A DNA stretch of 64,000 nucleotides from Streptomyces ochraceiscleroticus (GTDB lineage: Bacteria; Actinomycetota; Actinomycetes; Streptomycetales; Streptomycetaceae): the NCBI RefSeq assembly GCF_000720485.1, contig NZ_JOAX01000007.1:186001-250000 (forward strand), written 5' to 3'. Under the pieces are notes generated by a model. That model worked only from the letters and a program-made list of their open reading frames with translations. It had not been told where the DNA came from and made no database searches. Of the stretch, positions 15,322 through 24,673 are shown piece by piece; position 1 is the first letter of the stretch; each line of letters opens with the position of its first letter. Both the position numbers and the translations under genes were made by a program.

Positions 15322-16494
15322 CTACTCCTGGCCGTGCATATGGCCGTCGGCGACAACAGCCCGGACCTGCTGCAGTGCTTCGAGGTCCTGGAGCGGGTCA
15401 CCGTCGACGAGGAGGAGGTCAGCGCGGAAGCCTGGGGCGACTCGTCCTGTCACCTCACCGAGTCCGAGCGTCTCGGCAGGCCGGCGGGTCGCCATGTCGA
15501 GGATGGCGCTGTTCGGGATGCCGAGGTGGGCGTAAAAGGTCAGCGCGCCGGGCAGGCCGTCGAAGCCGGTGCGCTGGACCCCAGCGTCGGTGCCCGCGAT
15601 CATGTTGGCTCCGGCGTCGGCCATCTGCCGGATCTGGTCGAACATGAGGTTCGCGCGCTCCTCACCGAAGACCTTCGGCAGCATGCGCCAGTGCGGGCTC
15701 ACGGTCGTGCTGACCGTGATGTTCCCGTCGATGATGCGCTGGAGGACATCGCGACGCAGATCGAATCCGTCCTCGGTCATCCACGTGCAGTGTTCGAGGG
15801 TATCGACGCCGGCGTCGACGGCTTCGGTGATGGCTTCCGTTCCGTGCGCATGCGCGGCGACAGGCAGCCCGGCAGAGTGGGCCTCCTCGACCAGGGCCTG
15901 CAGCTCTTCGCGAGAGAACTGGCTCTGCCAGCTGCGTGGGCCGTCCTTGGTGAGCCCTCCCCCGCTCGTCATGACCTTGATGACGGCGGCACCGGCTTCG
16001 GCGTTGCGCCGGACCAGGTCACGGACCTGCTTCTCACCGGTGACCTCTCCGCCAAGGAAGTAGCAGTGTCCGCCTGGCGGCGTCGCCGGGGTGCCGGCCG
16101 CGAGGATGCGCGAGCCAGACAGCCGGCCGGCCTCGACCTCTTCAGCAATCCTGAACGCCAGACCGTTGCGGTCCCCCAGGTCACGCGCCGTCGTCACGCC
16201 ACTGCGCAGCAGCTGCTCAGCCCGATGCCGCATCTGGTCGAGCAGTACCTCGTCGCTGTTCTGTAGTGCGGCAACGGGGTCCGGGCTCCCGTCGAAGATG
16301 AGATGCACGTGGGCATCGATGAGGCCGGGCATGACCGTGCCGGCGAACTCGACACGCCGGACGTCAGGTCCTGCTTGCCGGCTGATCTCTTCTCTGGGGC
16401 CTACCGCGATGATCTCGTCGCCGTCGGTGAGGACTGCGCCGTCCTCCAGGTACGTGCCGGTGCTCCCCAGGATTCGGTCAGCGGTGATCAGCAT
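15322..16494 (-). CDS. Metal-dependent amidohydrolase (imidazolonepropionase/prolidase-like group)
   Basis: 390 residues, the usual family length. Ligands of the amidohydrolase TIM barrel are visible: H62 and H64 in DAHVHLIFDG, K173 in VIKVMTSGGG, H215/H217 in AAHAHGTE, H235 in TLEHCTW and D303 in AGTDAGVQ. The set points to a binuclear cytosolic hydrolase of amides, dipeptides or related esters; the substrate is not predictable. The ends (MLITADRILG and RADLLLVDGDPLQD) form the beta-sandwich. It overlaps the upstream membrane-protein gene by 17 bp, so the two are co-transcribed. Confidence 0.85.
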   Translation of the reverse strand: MLITADRILGSTGTYLEDGAVLTDGDEIIAVGPREEISRQAGPDVRRVEFAGTVMPGLIDAHVHLIFDGSPDPVAALQNSDEVLLDQMRHRAEQLLRSGVTTARDLGDRNGLAFRIAEEVEAGRLSGSRILAAGTPATPPGGHCYFLGGEVTGEKQVRDLVRRNAEAGAAVIKVMTSGGGLTKDGPRSWQSQFSREELQALVEEAHSAGLPVAAHAHGTEAITEAVDAGVDTLEHCTWMTEDGFDLRRDVLQRIIDGNITVSTTVSPHWRMLPKVFGEERANLMFDQIRQMADAGANMIAGTDAGVQRTGFDGLPGALTFYAHLGIPNSAILDMATRRPAETLGLGEVTGRVAPGFRADLLLVDGDPLQDLEALQQVRAVVADGHMHGQE

Positions 16495-17638
16495 CGACTG
16501 GTTCTCCTCGGTCGGTCGGCTGTTGACTGGATGAGCTGAGGGCCTCGGAGATGGCGATCAGCTGACGGACATCGGATTCCTGATCTCTTCCATCAGAGAT
16601 GGCCAGCGGCATTGCGTGCCGTGGCGCTGGGGTCCCCTGCTCAACGCGTTGCACGGCTCGCCGGAGCCTGTCGGCCAGCACTTCGGGAGTGAGGTCGAGG
16701 AGTCCATCTTCGTCCTCTCCCCCGGCCAGGTAGGGGCTGACGTCAACGAGTCCGTCTCGGCACTCCACCATGCGGCGGTAGTACCGCCGGTGTACGCCTC
16801 GCGCACGGCGTGCCTCGCGAGGGTCATCGGAGCAGGGCTTCAGGACGTTGTCGGGATACGCCTCGGCCAGCAGCTGCCACAACGGCGCCAAGCGGCGGTG
16901 GTCTCGACGGTGCCGGAACCACAAACGCGCAGAGGTAATCCGCGTGCGGACGGCGGGATAGGTGATACCGACGACGAACAGCACAATCGCTACAGCGAGG
17001 AAGAACGCGACGGCGGCCGTCACTTGCTGCGGCACAATCCCCCCGCGCCAGCGAATGAGGATCATGACACCTCTGACCAGGCACGCGGCGGCCATCGCGC
17101 TCAGCCCGACAGCGGCCATCCACAGACCCGTGGAATGTGGTCGGCTCGACTGGCGTGCACAGCGCCGGGTCCACCTCCCCGCGATGGCCAGGGCATACAT
17201 CAGGTACGCGCCTGCCAGACCGTAGAAGAACGCGACCTGGGGGATGGTCATGTCCGCCGTGCTGTACGAGCCGGCGAAGACGTCGTGCGGGACGGTGGCT
17301 GCGTCGGCGATCAAAAGTGCTGCGACCATCACCACCACGGCCGCTTCCCTACGTGCCCGGCGTCCGCCGGCCTGTTCGTCTGCCGAGTACAGGTAGAAAC
17401 ACATGAGGAAGTACACCGTGCCCAGCAGCAGCACGTTCTGTGCGATCTTCCCTGCTCCATGGTCGGCACTCATCGATGCTTCGGAAGCAGCGTTGGGCAA
17501 GGCGAAGGGGTAGGAGGCCACTGCGGTCACGAGGCACAGCGTCACCGAGCGGAGGGGCGCATCCTTCGGATGCCGCGCAAGCTGGTAGAGCTTCCAGACG
17601 ACAGCCGCGGCCGGGACGAGAAGCAACAGATGGAACAC
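16478..17638 (-). CDS. MAB_1171c-family multi-pass membrane protein (putative transporter)
   Basis: 386 residues with about seven hydrophobic segments in the first 235 residues, e.g. FHLLLLVPAAAVVWKLY, NVLLLGTVYFLMCFYLY, AAVVVMVAALLIADAA, VAFFYGLAGAYLMYALAIAG and TAAVAFFLAVAIVLFVVGI. A cytoplasmic C-terminal domain follows (RLWFRHRRDHRRLAPLWQLL, VHRRYYRRMVECRDGLVDVSPYL). This is the pattern of the MAB_1171c family, which in Streptomyces is regularly encoded next to an ImmA/IrrE-like metallopeptidase, as here (3 bp gap). A regulatory rather than transport role is possible. Confidence 0.68.
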   Translation of the reverse strand: MFHLLLLVPAAAVVWKLYQLARHPKDAPLRSVTLCLVTAVASYPFALPNAASEASMSADHGAGKIAQNVLLLGTVYFLMCFYLYSADEQAGGRRARREAAVVVMVAALLIADAATVPHDVFAGSYSTADMTIPQVAFFYGLAGAYLMYALAIAGRWTRRCARQSSRPHSTGLWMAAVGLSAMAAACLVRGVMILIRWRGGIVPQQVTAAVAFFLAVAIVLFVVGITYPAVRTRITSARLWFRHRRDHRRLAPLWQLLAEAYPDNVLKPCSDDPREARRARGVHRRYYRRMVECRDGLVDVSPYLAGGEDEDGLLDLTPEVLADRLRRAVQRVEQGTPAPRHAMPLAISDGRDQESDVRQLIAISEALSSSSQQPTDRGEPVDADHR

Positions 17639-17641
17639 GCG

Positions 17642-18265
17642 CTACCACCAACCGCGCTGGTCGCCGACGACCGACTGCACCCTGCGCAGGGAGGGATCCT
17701 CCGCCAACGGCGTGGCGCCTTCCACAGAAGACCACTCCAGCAGGGACGTCGCTGCCGCCTCCACGACGCACTCCTCCTCCGACTCGTACGAGCAGCGCTG
17801 GGTCACCCGGCGGATCATCTCGTTCTCGAACACCGGAATCAGACCTGCCCAGGTCTCGACGGCATCCTCGGATTCTTCATCACCGGCGTCGTCAGCCACC
17901 AGGATGTGTCCCAACTCGTGAAGGATGATGTGGTCCTGGTGCAGCCGTGTCGTCTCGGCCTGGTAGATGATCACGTCACGTCGAGACGTTTCGACCAACA
18001 GCCCCGAGGGGCCGAGTGTGGTCAGTTGCCTCGCTTCCAGCTCGATCGGACGTCCCCGTCTTTCCCCGAGCGCCTGGCACAGGCGGGCCATGTGCAGCGG
18101 CGGGTGGATGCCGAGGTCACGGAGTTCTCGACGCATCCGATGGAGAAGCTCTGCCTCGGCGGTCGGCGGTACCTGCTGCCGGCGACTCCTCCACCAGCGC
18201 GACGCCGCACCCCGAAGATGGGCCATGCCGCCAGCAAGATCGCGACCACTCGTACCCGATCGCAT
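17642..18265 (-). CDS. ImmA/IrrE-like metallopeptidase
   Basis: About 207 residues from ATG 18265 (GGAAGGG upstream); ATG 18226 is an alternative start. The zinc-binding HELGH is at 116-120 in DHIILHELGHIL, with a second acidic cluster (DDAGDEESED) and a WAGLIPVFENEMI helix downstream. ImmA/IrrE proteins cleave XRE-type repressors in response to signals. Here the partner is the membrane protein encoded immediately downstream, suggesting a membrane-signal-controlled protease. No XRE gene is directly adjacent. Confidence 0.7.
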   Translation of the reverse strand: MRSGTSGRDLAGGMAHLRGAASRWWRSRRQQVPPTAEAELLHRMRRELRDLGIHPPLHMARLCQALGERRGRPIELEARQLTTLGPSGLLVETSRRDVIIYQAETTRLHQDHIILHELGHILVADDAGDEESEDAVETWAGLIPVFENEMIRRVTQRCSYESEEECVVEAAATSLLEWSSVEGATPLAEDPSLRRVQSVVGDQRGWW

Positions 18266-18830
18266 TCGAGTCCCTTCCGTACCGGCCGAGCAGCTCCTCT
18301 CGGGAGCCAGGCGAGCCATCCCCGTCCAACTTGCCACCGCGCATGCACGGCAGACGCGGTCGTCGGGGGTACGTCGGAACGCACCGCTCTGTAGCGGCTT
18401 GAACGGGGTCATGGACTCCGCCCAAACCCCCAGAAGGCGCCTCATGATCACTACCGCGAACAAGCAATGACGCCCCACTGGGCACTTCAGCGGGGCGTCG
18501 GGCGCCACATGCGGACGATACGTGATCCGTACACGAGATCGGGGCTCGATATCGATGCCGCAACCCACATCTCGACGCACACTCCACTCGCACAAAAAGC
18601 ATGAACAGGACACTTGATCGTTGACCTACATCCATGCGCTGGCGTTTCAGATGCCCGTCATGTTCATTTCAGCCGTAGCCCCAGCTTGAGGATCGTTACC
18701 AATCCGAGACTTTCGGGCGTCAGCGCCGACCCCAGACACCCAGACGCCCCATATGCGCCCCGAAAAGGCGTTCTGTGCGCGTGGCCACTCTCGGCCGGAT
18801 CAAGCAAGAGCAAGAGTTACCGTTTCAGCC
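18266..18830. other. Intergenic region between divergent genes
   Basis: About 565 bp lack a convincing gene. It contains a hairpin at 18469-18499 and AT-richer DNA near 18590-18700, which is probably promoter sequence for the plus-strand gene at 18831 and the minus-strand ImmA-like gene. A minus-strand frame continues upstream of 18265, but it has an unusual Cys/Arg-rich composition and no family features. Confidence 0.4.
18469..18499. terminator. Hairpin in intergenic DNA
   Basis: GACGCCCC at 18469-18476 pairs with GGGGCGTC at 18492-18499 around a 15-base loop. It may insulate the two divergent units. Confidence 0.4.
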
Positions 18831-19244
18831 ATGTCCAAGGTGCTCCACGACCAAGGCAATGACTACCTCAAGTTCTGGAACGAATACCATCTGTGCACGC
18901 TGACGACGATCAGGCCGGACGGACGGCCACACGTTGTACCAGTGGGCGTCACAGTCGACGCTGATGCAGGCGTCGCGCGAGTTATCACTCGCAAAGGAAG
19001 TAAGAAGGTCGCCAACATCCAGGCTGCACAGCCCAGCGGGGCGCGTGTGGCCCTCTGCCAGGTAGACGGGGGCCGCTGGGCGACTCTGGAAGGAACAGCA
19101 GAGATTCTCACCGATACCGACGCGGTGGACGACGCCGTTCAGCAGTACGGCGCGCGGTACGGGCGCACGCCGGCCCCGGATCCGGAGCGCGTCGTGATCA
19201 ACGTCGCGATCGAGCGTGCGATGGGTCGCGCGACGTTGTCCTAG
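18831..19244 (+). CDS. PPOX-class flavin/F420-dependent oxidoreductase
   Basis: 137 residues from ATG 18831. The split-barrel opening is clear: FWNEYHLCTLTTIRPDGRPHVVPVGVTVD, ARVITRKGSKKVANI, RVALCQVDGGRWATLEGTAEI. This matches small pyridoxamine-phosphate-oxidase-fold proteins, which in actinobacteria often use F420. It is cytosolic with an unknown substrate. It appears monocistronic and convergent with the STAND gene. Confidence 0.8.
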   Translation: MSKVLHDQGNDYLKFWNEYHLCTLTTIRPDGRPHVVPVGVTVDADAGVARVITRKGSKKVANIQAAQPSGARVALCQVDGGRWATLEGTAEILTDTDAVDDAVQQYGARYGRTPAPDPERVVINVAIERAMGRATLS

Positions 19245-19470
19245 GTGACAGCTCGGACTCACGCACAGACGGAGCAGACAGACCGCCGCCACGGCGTAAG
19301 CGTGGGCAAGCGCTACGGCGGCAACTCCGGCCTCGGCCCATACCCGCCTACGCCCTGGCTGCGGTCGGGGCCTGCCACGCGGCGCTCGCCCAAGCAGCCG
19401 ACAGTGATGCCGACTCGTATTGGCCAGTCAGATGCACGACACGGGTGCCGCGGGTAACGGATCGGGGCGG

Positions 19471-22400
19471 TCAACTGTTCCTGGGGGCTCGAAGCGTCAC
19501 CTGTTCGGCGGGCGGCCGGATCACCCCGAGCTGGGCTGCGATCTCTTGCAGGCACGCCGGCTCCAGGGCGGCCAGTGGGGCGATGACGTCCTCGGTGAAG
19601 CCGTGGGCCAGGGAGCGCTTGACCAGGTCGATGGGCGGCGGGGAGCTGACGGCCGCGGCTAGGGCCAGGCAGTAGCCGTGATCGTCCTGGAGGTCGTCGA
19701 TGAGGGGGAGGGCCTCGGTCAAGAAGCCCGCGTCGAGCATCGCTTTGACCAGGTCGGTGAGAACGCCCTCGGCCAGAACCCCGGTCAGCCGGCGGGCTTC
19801 GGCGTGGTAGCGACCCCAGAGGCGCAGGCGGACGACTGCTTCCAGCGGCACGGCGGTCGTCGAGTGGTGGGCGCCCGTGACCAGGACGGCGTGCCGCAGC
19901 GTGTCCAGAAGGCGGGTGAAGTCCTCGGTGAGGCCGGTGGCCTGGCAGGCTGCGGTGAGCCAGGGACGGACCCATAGACCGCTGTCCAGTGTTACGCCCG
20001 GGTCTGCGGTTGCGGCGAGTTGCGCCGTAATGTCGCGGCACAGGCGCTGGTGGCCGGCGTCGCACATCTCGACGATCATCGCCGCTGCCTGTTCCTGCCA
20101 GCGGGCGAGGTACTGCGGCGAACTCGCGGACGTGGGCAGGGCCGTTTCGCGGGTCAGGGAGATCGCCCCGGGAATGTCGTCGGACAGTAGGTGCGCGCGT
20201 AGCTTGAGCGTGCGGCCGGGGAGGTCGATCTTCGGGAGCCGACGGGCCAGATCGAGGGCCGCGTCGGCGTGCCCGGCGCGAAGGTGGAGAGAGATGAGTT
20301 CGTGAGTGACGTCGGTACGCCAGCCGGACACGCTCGGGTCCGTCGACTTCTCGATGCCTTCTGTCACCTGGGTGATGAGCAGGTCGAGGTCGGCTGAGCG
20401 GTGATCGCCGTGCCCTTCGACGGCCCTCGCGGCGTCCAAGAGGATGCCGATGCGGTCGAATTGGTCTGCCTCCTCGAACCCCGACGCGATTCTCAGGACG
20501 TGGTCGAGGTGGCCGAGGCGGGCGGCTGCGCTTGCCACAGCCTTCGCGTCCCACTTGTCACGGGTGTCGTCGCTGTCCTGCAGCAGCGTGTGGAGGGCCA
20601 GTTCCAGGGCCGGCGTGGCCAGGTCCGTTCGGCCTGCGGTGCCGGCGGCCCGGGCGAAGGCCGCCAGGACGGTCGGGGACGGCGTGTTCCTGGTCTCGTC
20701 AAGGGCCACCTCCACCTCGCGTACCACGGGAGCGGCGTCCTGGGGTGTGTCGGAGTCGAGCAGCGTCAGGGCGATCTCCGCGAGGCAGTCCGCACGGATG
20801 CCGGGGTCGGCGACGTCCCGGGCCAGGGAGACCGCCAGCGAGAGGTGGCCATTGGCCCGGGCGGACGGCGCGGACTCGGCGAGCAACTCGTCGGAGGCAC
20901 CAGGCTGTCGGGGATCGAGGCCGTGGGCGGCAAGGGCGGTATAGGTGAGCTCCGCAAGGTCGTGCTCGGGAGAATCCGGGGCGGCCATGGCGAGCAGCTG
21001 ACGGGCCCGGTCCTCGTCCTGGTAGGCGGCCGATTCCACCAGTTCGGAGGCGGGGAACTCCTGGTTCAGGGCCGTGAGGAGCGCGTCGGGTACATTTCGG
21101 CGACCTCCCTTGGCGAAGTAATCGCCGCAGGCGGCGAGGAGGGCTCGTTTCCTGCCGTCCCGGTCCAGGTCGGCCACGTGCTGGAGGAGGCGGTCGAGGT
21201 CTCCGAGGATGGCGAACGCCGACGCGAGGAAGCCGCAGAAGTCGGGGCGTTCCTCGGCATCGACGCGTTCGATGGCCTCCTCGATGAGGGTCCGTGTCAG
21301 CGCGGGATCGATCTCAGCCAGAGCGCCGGCGACGTCGGCGAGGAACCAGCCTCGCTCGTCACCGCTCTCGGTGACGGCCCGGCGAGCGATGTCGGCTGCG
21401 CCTGGTTCGCCGCGCCGTGCAAGCGCGAGGGCTGCGCGCACCGTGTGCGCCATCTGCTCCAGGTGCAACCTGCCTGGTACGGCCATGGCTTCGTGGATGA
21501 GGTTCCGCGCCTCGATCGGCTGGGTGTCCAGCAGGTGCTCGCCGATCGCCAGCAGAGCGTCGGCCTGCACGTAGACGTTCTGCAGGGTGCGGGCGAGCTG
21601 GATGCCCTCCTCGGCCCGCCCGCCGCGTACCAGCAACAGCGGATACGCGGAGGGCACGGTGAAGGTGTCGTCCTCGATGCGCTTGCGGAGCAGCGACACT
21701 CGCGTCAGCAGGGTGAGGTCGCAGTCGGGGGCTGCCGCCAGGAGCCGTGCGGCGTGGGACAGCTCGGACAGCGCGGCCAGATCGCCGTCGGTCCGGCGGC
21801 GGAGCAGGGCGCAGCGAGCGAAGGAGGCCAGGGCTGCCAGCGTCCGGCCGGCGCCCTCGGTAAGCAGGAGGGTCGGGTACGCCTCGGTCAGGTAGTCCGG
21901 GGTGTCATCGGGCCAGCCGGCCGCGGCGAAGCCGAGGGCCCAGCCATCGATGGCGGCGCGGGTATGGGCGAACTCCTCAGGTTCGAGGTCTTCCTGGACA
22001 GCGGCGGCCAGGATGTCATGGGCGAGGGTGTACCGGGGCGGCGTACCGGAGCGCGGCTCCACGACCCGGGAGAGCCCCCGTTCCAGGGTCCGGCGGATTG
22101 CCAACGCGGAGTCGTTGCCGATCGAGGCGATGTCTCTGCTGCTCAGCGCGCCGCCGGCGACCGCCATCGTGGTCAGGACGGTGCGCGGGACAGGCTCGGC
22201 GAGTACGTGATCCAGCTCTTGGCGGGCGCGCAGGAGCAGGCTCGTCGCCGCGGGGAACGGTGTGAGCACCTGGCGGCGGCAGGTGCGCAGCGGGTGACTG
22301 CCGTCCACGTCGAGCGGCACGCCAGAATGGCGGCTGGTCACCAGGACGTGTGCCGTCGGACCGAGAGCGGCCGGGAGTTGCGCGGCGATACTGGGCTCGG

Positions 22401-23526
22401 CCAGCTCGCGGTAGTCGTTCTCGTCCAGGCCGTCGACGAGCAGCAGCAGGGAACGTCCGGGGATCCGCATCGCGCGTTCCCAGAGGCTGAGGAATGCGGC
22501 CGAGTCCGGCTCGGCGGGCGGGAACTCGCTTAGCAGGGCAGCGAGCTGATCACACATGGCCCGGTGGAACTGCTGGACGCGCATCTGCCCATCACGCCGG
22601 GAGATGACGAACGACACCACGTCCAGCCCGGGGTGGGGCCCCGTGGCGAAGTGGGTGACCAACGACGTCTTGCCGGCCCAAGGACCGGCGACGAGCATCA
22701 GGTAGGGGTCCGGCCCGGTCGCGAACGACAGGAGGTCGGCGAGCTCCCGCTCGCGGCCGGTCAGTTCAACGCACCGAGCTGCGTACTGGCGCAACATCGC
22801 CTCGTAAGCCGGACGACGCCGCTCCTGCCCACGCAGGGGTTCAGGTACGACGCCATGCGAGGCCAGCAGCTCACGCGCGGCGGTGGCACTCGGCTCGGGC
22901 TCGCGTTCGCCTTCCGCGCGCGGCTCGTACGCGCCGATCACAGCAGCCAGCCGTACGGCCTCCAGCCCGCCCGAGTGGGCCGACTCCACGACGACGCCGA
23001 CAGCCGCCCCCTCACAGACGACGCCCGCACCCGAGAAACCGCTCCAGTCGCGCGCTTCCAGGCGGCGGCCATCCGTCCGATGCAGCAGCAGACGGCCCCG
23101 CTTCACACTCGACCCGAGCGGGATCACACCGTCGATCTGGTCGCTGTCGCGCCAGGTCGCCGTGTCCGGGTCCGTCCAGCTCTGATGGCGCGGAAAACCG
23201 ATCGCGGTGAACGGAAGCCGCCCGTCGGCCTCGTCCGGTACCACTCCGATGGCCATCGGAGCGACCTCGTCGAGGGGGACGTCCGGCGCGAGTTCGACAA
23301 GCGCGACGTCCAGCCGGGCACCTCGCCACACCGTCCGGCCGTTGACGACGATCTCGTCGGGGGCGCCGCCGGACAGCCGCACCCTGACCGAACCACTGTC
23401 CTCGACCACATGCCCGGCCGTCACCACCAAGGACGTCGCCAGCCGCAGTCCCGAGCCGTACCCTGTGCCGAGGTCCTGCTCGACCAGGACCTCGGCGCAC
23501 CGTCCCGCGAGCGAGTCCACCACCAC
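19471..23526 (-). CDS. Trypsin-like protease fused to STAND/NACHT-type NTPase with helical repeats
   Basis: 1351 residues from a GTG run (23526, 23523 or 23520) right after the upstream stop. Residues 1-200 are a trypsin-like domain with H39 (VTAGH), D73 (ARLDVALVEL) and S165 in GFSGAG. The NTPase follows: Walker A AGPWAGKTS at 280-288, Walker B LLLLVDGLDE at 360-369, and a VTSRH sensor. From about 540 onward the protein is superhelical TPR-like repeats. The architecture matches bacterial conflict systems in which repeats sense an invader, the STAND module oligomerises and the N-terminal protease is the effector. The Trypco2 partner is directly upstream. Confidence 0.8.
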   Translation of the reverse strand: MVVDSLAGRCAEVLVEQDLGTGYGSGLRLATSLVVTAGHVVEDSGSVRVRLSGGAPDEIVVNGRTVWRGARLDVALVELAPDVPLDEVAPMAIGVVPDEADGRLPFTAIGFPRHQSWTDPDTATWRDSDQIDGVIPLGSSVKRGRLLLHRTDGRRLEARDWSGFSGAGVVCEGAAVGVVVESAHSGGLEAVRLAAVIGAYEPRAEGEREPEPSATAARELLASHGVVPEPLRGQERRRPAYEAMLRQYAARCVELTGRERELADLLSFATGPDPYLMLVAGPWAGKTSLVTHFATGPHPGLDVVSFVISRRDGQMRVQQFHRAMCDQLAALLSEFPPAEPDSAAFLSLWERAMRIPGRSLLLLVDGLDENDYRELAEPSIAAQLPAALGPTAHVLVTSRHSGVPLDVDGSHPLRTCRRQVLTPFPAATSLLLRARQELDHVLAEPVPRTVLTTMAVAGGALSSRDIASIGNDSALAIRRTLERGLSRVVEPRSGTPPRYTLAHDILAAAVQEDLEPEEFAHTRAAIDGWALGFAAAGWPDDTPDYLTEAYPTLLLTEGAGRTLAALASFARCALLRRRTDGDLAALSELSHAARLLAAAPDCDLTLLTRVSLLRKRIEDDTFTVPSAYPLLLVRGGRAEEGIQLARTLQNVYVQADALLAIGEHLLDTQPIEARNLIHEAMAVPGRLHLEQMAHTVRAALALARRGEPGAADIARRAVTESGDERGWFLADVAGALAEIDPALTRTLIEEAIERVDAEERPDFCGFLASAFAILGDLDRLLQHVADLDRDGRKRALLAACGDYFAKGGRRNVPDALLTALNQEFPASELVESAAYQDEDRARQLLAMAAPDSPEHDLAELTYTALAAHGLDPRQPGASDELLAESAPSARANGHLSLAVSLARDVADPGIRADCLAEIALTLLDSDTPQDAAPVVREVEVALDETRNTPSPTVLAAFARAAGTAGRTDLATPALELALHTLLQDSDDTRDKWDAKAVASAAARLGHLDHVLRIASGFEEADQFDRIGILLDAARAVEGHGDHRSADLDLLITQVTEGIEKSTDPSVSGWRTDVTHELISLHLRAGHADAALDLARRLPKIDLPGRTLKLRAHLLSDDIPGAISLTRETALPTSASSPQYLARWQEQAAAMIVEMCDAGHQRLCRDITAQLAATADPGVTLDSGLWVRPWLTAACQATGLTEDFTRLLDTLRHAVLVTGAHHSTTAVPLEAVVRLRLWGRYHAEARRLTGVLAEGVLTDLVKAMLDAGFLTEALPLIDDLQDDHGYCLALAAAVSSPPPIDLVKRSLAHGFTEDVIAPLAALEPACLQEIAAQLGVIRPPAEQVTLRAPRNS

Positions 23527-23531
23527 AGGCC

Positions 23532-23843
23532 TCAGCGTGGGAGCTCGGGCAGCCGGTCGGTGACCGACAGCGGCCGGCCGGCGTCGTCGGTGGGCGTAAG
23601 CGTCATCCGCACACGTTGTGTCCGGCCTCCGCTGCGCTTGCCGTCGGCGCCCGCCTCGACCACCCACAGCTTCAGCCCGCCACGTCCGCTTGCCTCCCTC
23701 GTCATCGTGACCTCGAACTCCAGCTCCACAGTCTCGACGCCGAACTTGACTCCGCGGACCACCCCTTCCTGCTGTGCCGTCTCCAACTGATCGCGAAGTA
23801 CGCGGATGTAGTCGGCCAGGGGCACGCCCTCGGGATCGCTCAT
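23532..23843 (-). CDS. Trypco2 (trypsin co-occurring domain 2) protein
   Basis: 103 residues from ATG 23843. The sequence has the Trypco2 pattern: PLADYIRVLRDQLETAQQEG helix, then GVKFGVETVELEFEVTM, GLKLWVVEAGADGKR and QRVRMTLTP. The domain is defined by co-occurrence with trypsin-like/STAND proteins, and its stop lies 5 bp before the protease-STAND start, so the two are translated together. It probably acts as an adaptor, inhibitor or substrate of the protease. No enzymatic residues are evident. Confidence 0.75.
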   Translation of the reverse strand: MSDPEGVPLADYIRVLRDQLETAQQEGVVRGVKFGVETVELEFEVTMTREASGRGGLKLWVVEAGADGKRSGGRTQRVRMTLTPTDDAGRPLSVTDRLPELPR

Positions 23844-24133
23844 CAGATGCTGCCTCCACGTATGTCGATATCCACGAGTCTGCCAGGTGGCTACCTTGTT
23901 CGTATGCGAACCCGATTCGTTTGACCTTGACGTGCCCGCCCTTCGGAATTCGCGTCGGATCATGTCATCGATGTCCCAGAGTCGTGGTGATCTCGTGGCG
24001 GCAACCCTGCGGCTTACTCAGGAGGCGATGGCGGGGCCACCGGAACGGCCAGCTCGTCAAGGTCGATGTTCGGCAGCTCCGCCAGCTTCGGCCGAATGGG
24101 CGTCTGCGGCAGCTACGTGGCACCCGGCAACAC
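23844..24133. other. Promoter region of the Trypco2-STAND pair with eroded DNA
   Basis: About 290 bp between two minus-strand genes. GTTCG-TATG-CGAAC at 23898-23911 is a 5-bp-arm inverted repeat about 55 bp upstream of the Trypco2 start and may be an operator. Rightward frames here are fragmentary. Confidence 0.35.
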
Positions 24134-24673
24134 TCAGCGGATGCGCCGGATCATCACCGTGAGGCGGGGGGAGGCCGGTGAGGGCTGGCTGTGCCCGATG
24201 TCCTGGTACCCCCACGACCGGTAGAGCGCGTGGACCTTCCCGTCCCCCGCCGCCTCATTGACCATGAGAGTCACGTGCTGCTCGTCACGGCCGGCGAGGA
24301 GCGTGTCGTGGATTCGCCGCGCGGTTCCGGTACCACGCCACCCAGGACGGACCCCGATCTCCTTCAGGGCCACGGCGGGTTGCACCGTGTACTTCTCATC
24401 CGGTGCCGGGCTGGTGCGCTGCCAGTACCTGTCGCCGTCCTCGATCTTGTTGCCGTAGGCGTAGCCCACCGGGTGGTCACCGGCGTATGCCAGGACAGCC
24501 GCGAATCCCGGCTCGGCGCCGTGCCGGTCCAGACGTTCACCGAACGCGGTGACGGCGTAGTTCGGCAGGTGCAGCAGCGGGGCGCGCACTTCCGCGTACA
24601 CATCGAGCAGGTCGCCGCGGGCGGCGTCGAGTTCGGTGAACGTGCGGAGTTCGATGGCGGGTGCCGAGGTCAT
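24134..24673 (-). CDS. GNAT N-acetyltransferase
   Basis: 179 residues from ATG 24673. The acyl-CoA site is seen in ALKEIGVRPGWRGTGTARRIHD (motif A, R/Q-x-x-G-x-G/A variant), followed by VTLMVNEAAGDGKVHALYRSWGYQDIG (motif B). The substrate is unknown. It overlaps the end of the XRE/TPR regulator gene by 4 bp and is co-expressed with it. Confidence 0.8.
   Translation of the reverse strand: MTSAPAIELRTFTELDAARGDLLDVYAEVRAPLLHLPNYAVTAFGERLDRHGAEPGFAAVLAYAGDHPVGYAYGNKIEDGDRYWQRTSPAPDEKYTVQPAVALKEIGVRPGWRGTGTARRIHDTLLAGRDEQHVTLMVNEAAGDGKVHALYRSWGYQDIGHSQPSPASPRLTVMIRRIR

Noticed and set aside
20401..22533. Plus-strand frame of about 700 codons
   Set aside because: It lies wholly antisense to the STAND protein, which has intact Walker and protease motifs; the opposite-strand product is low-complexity.
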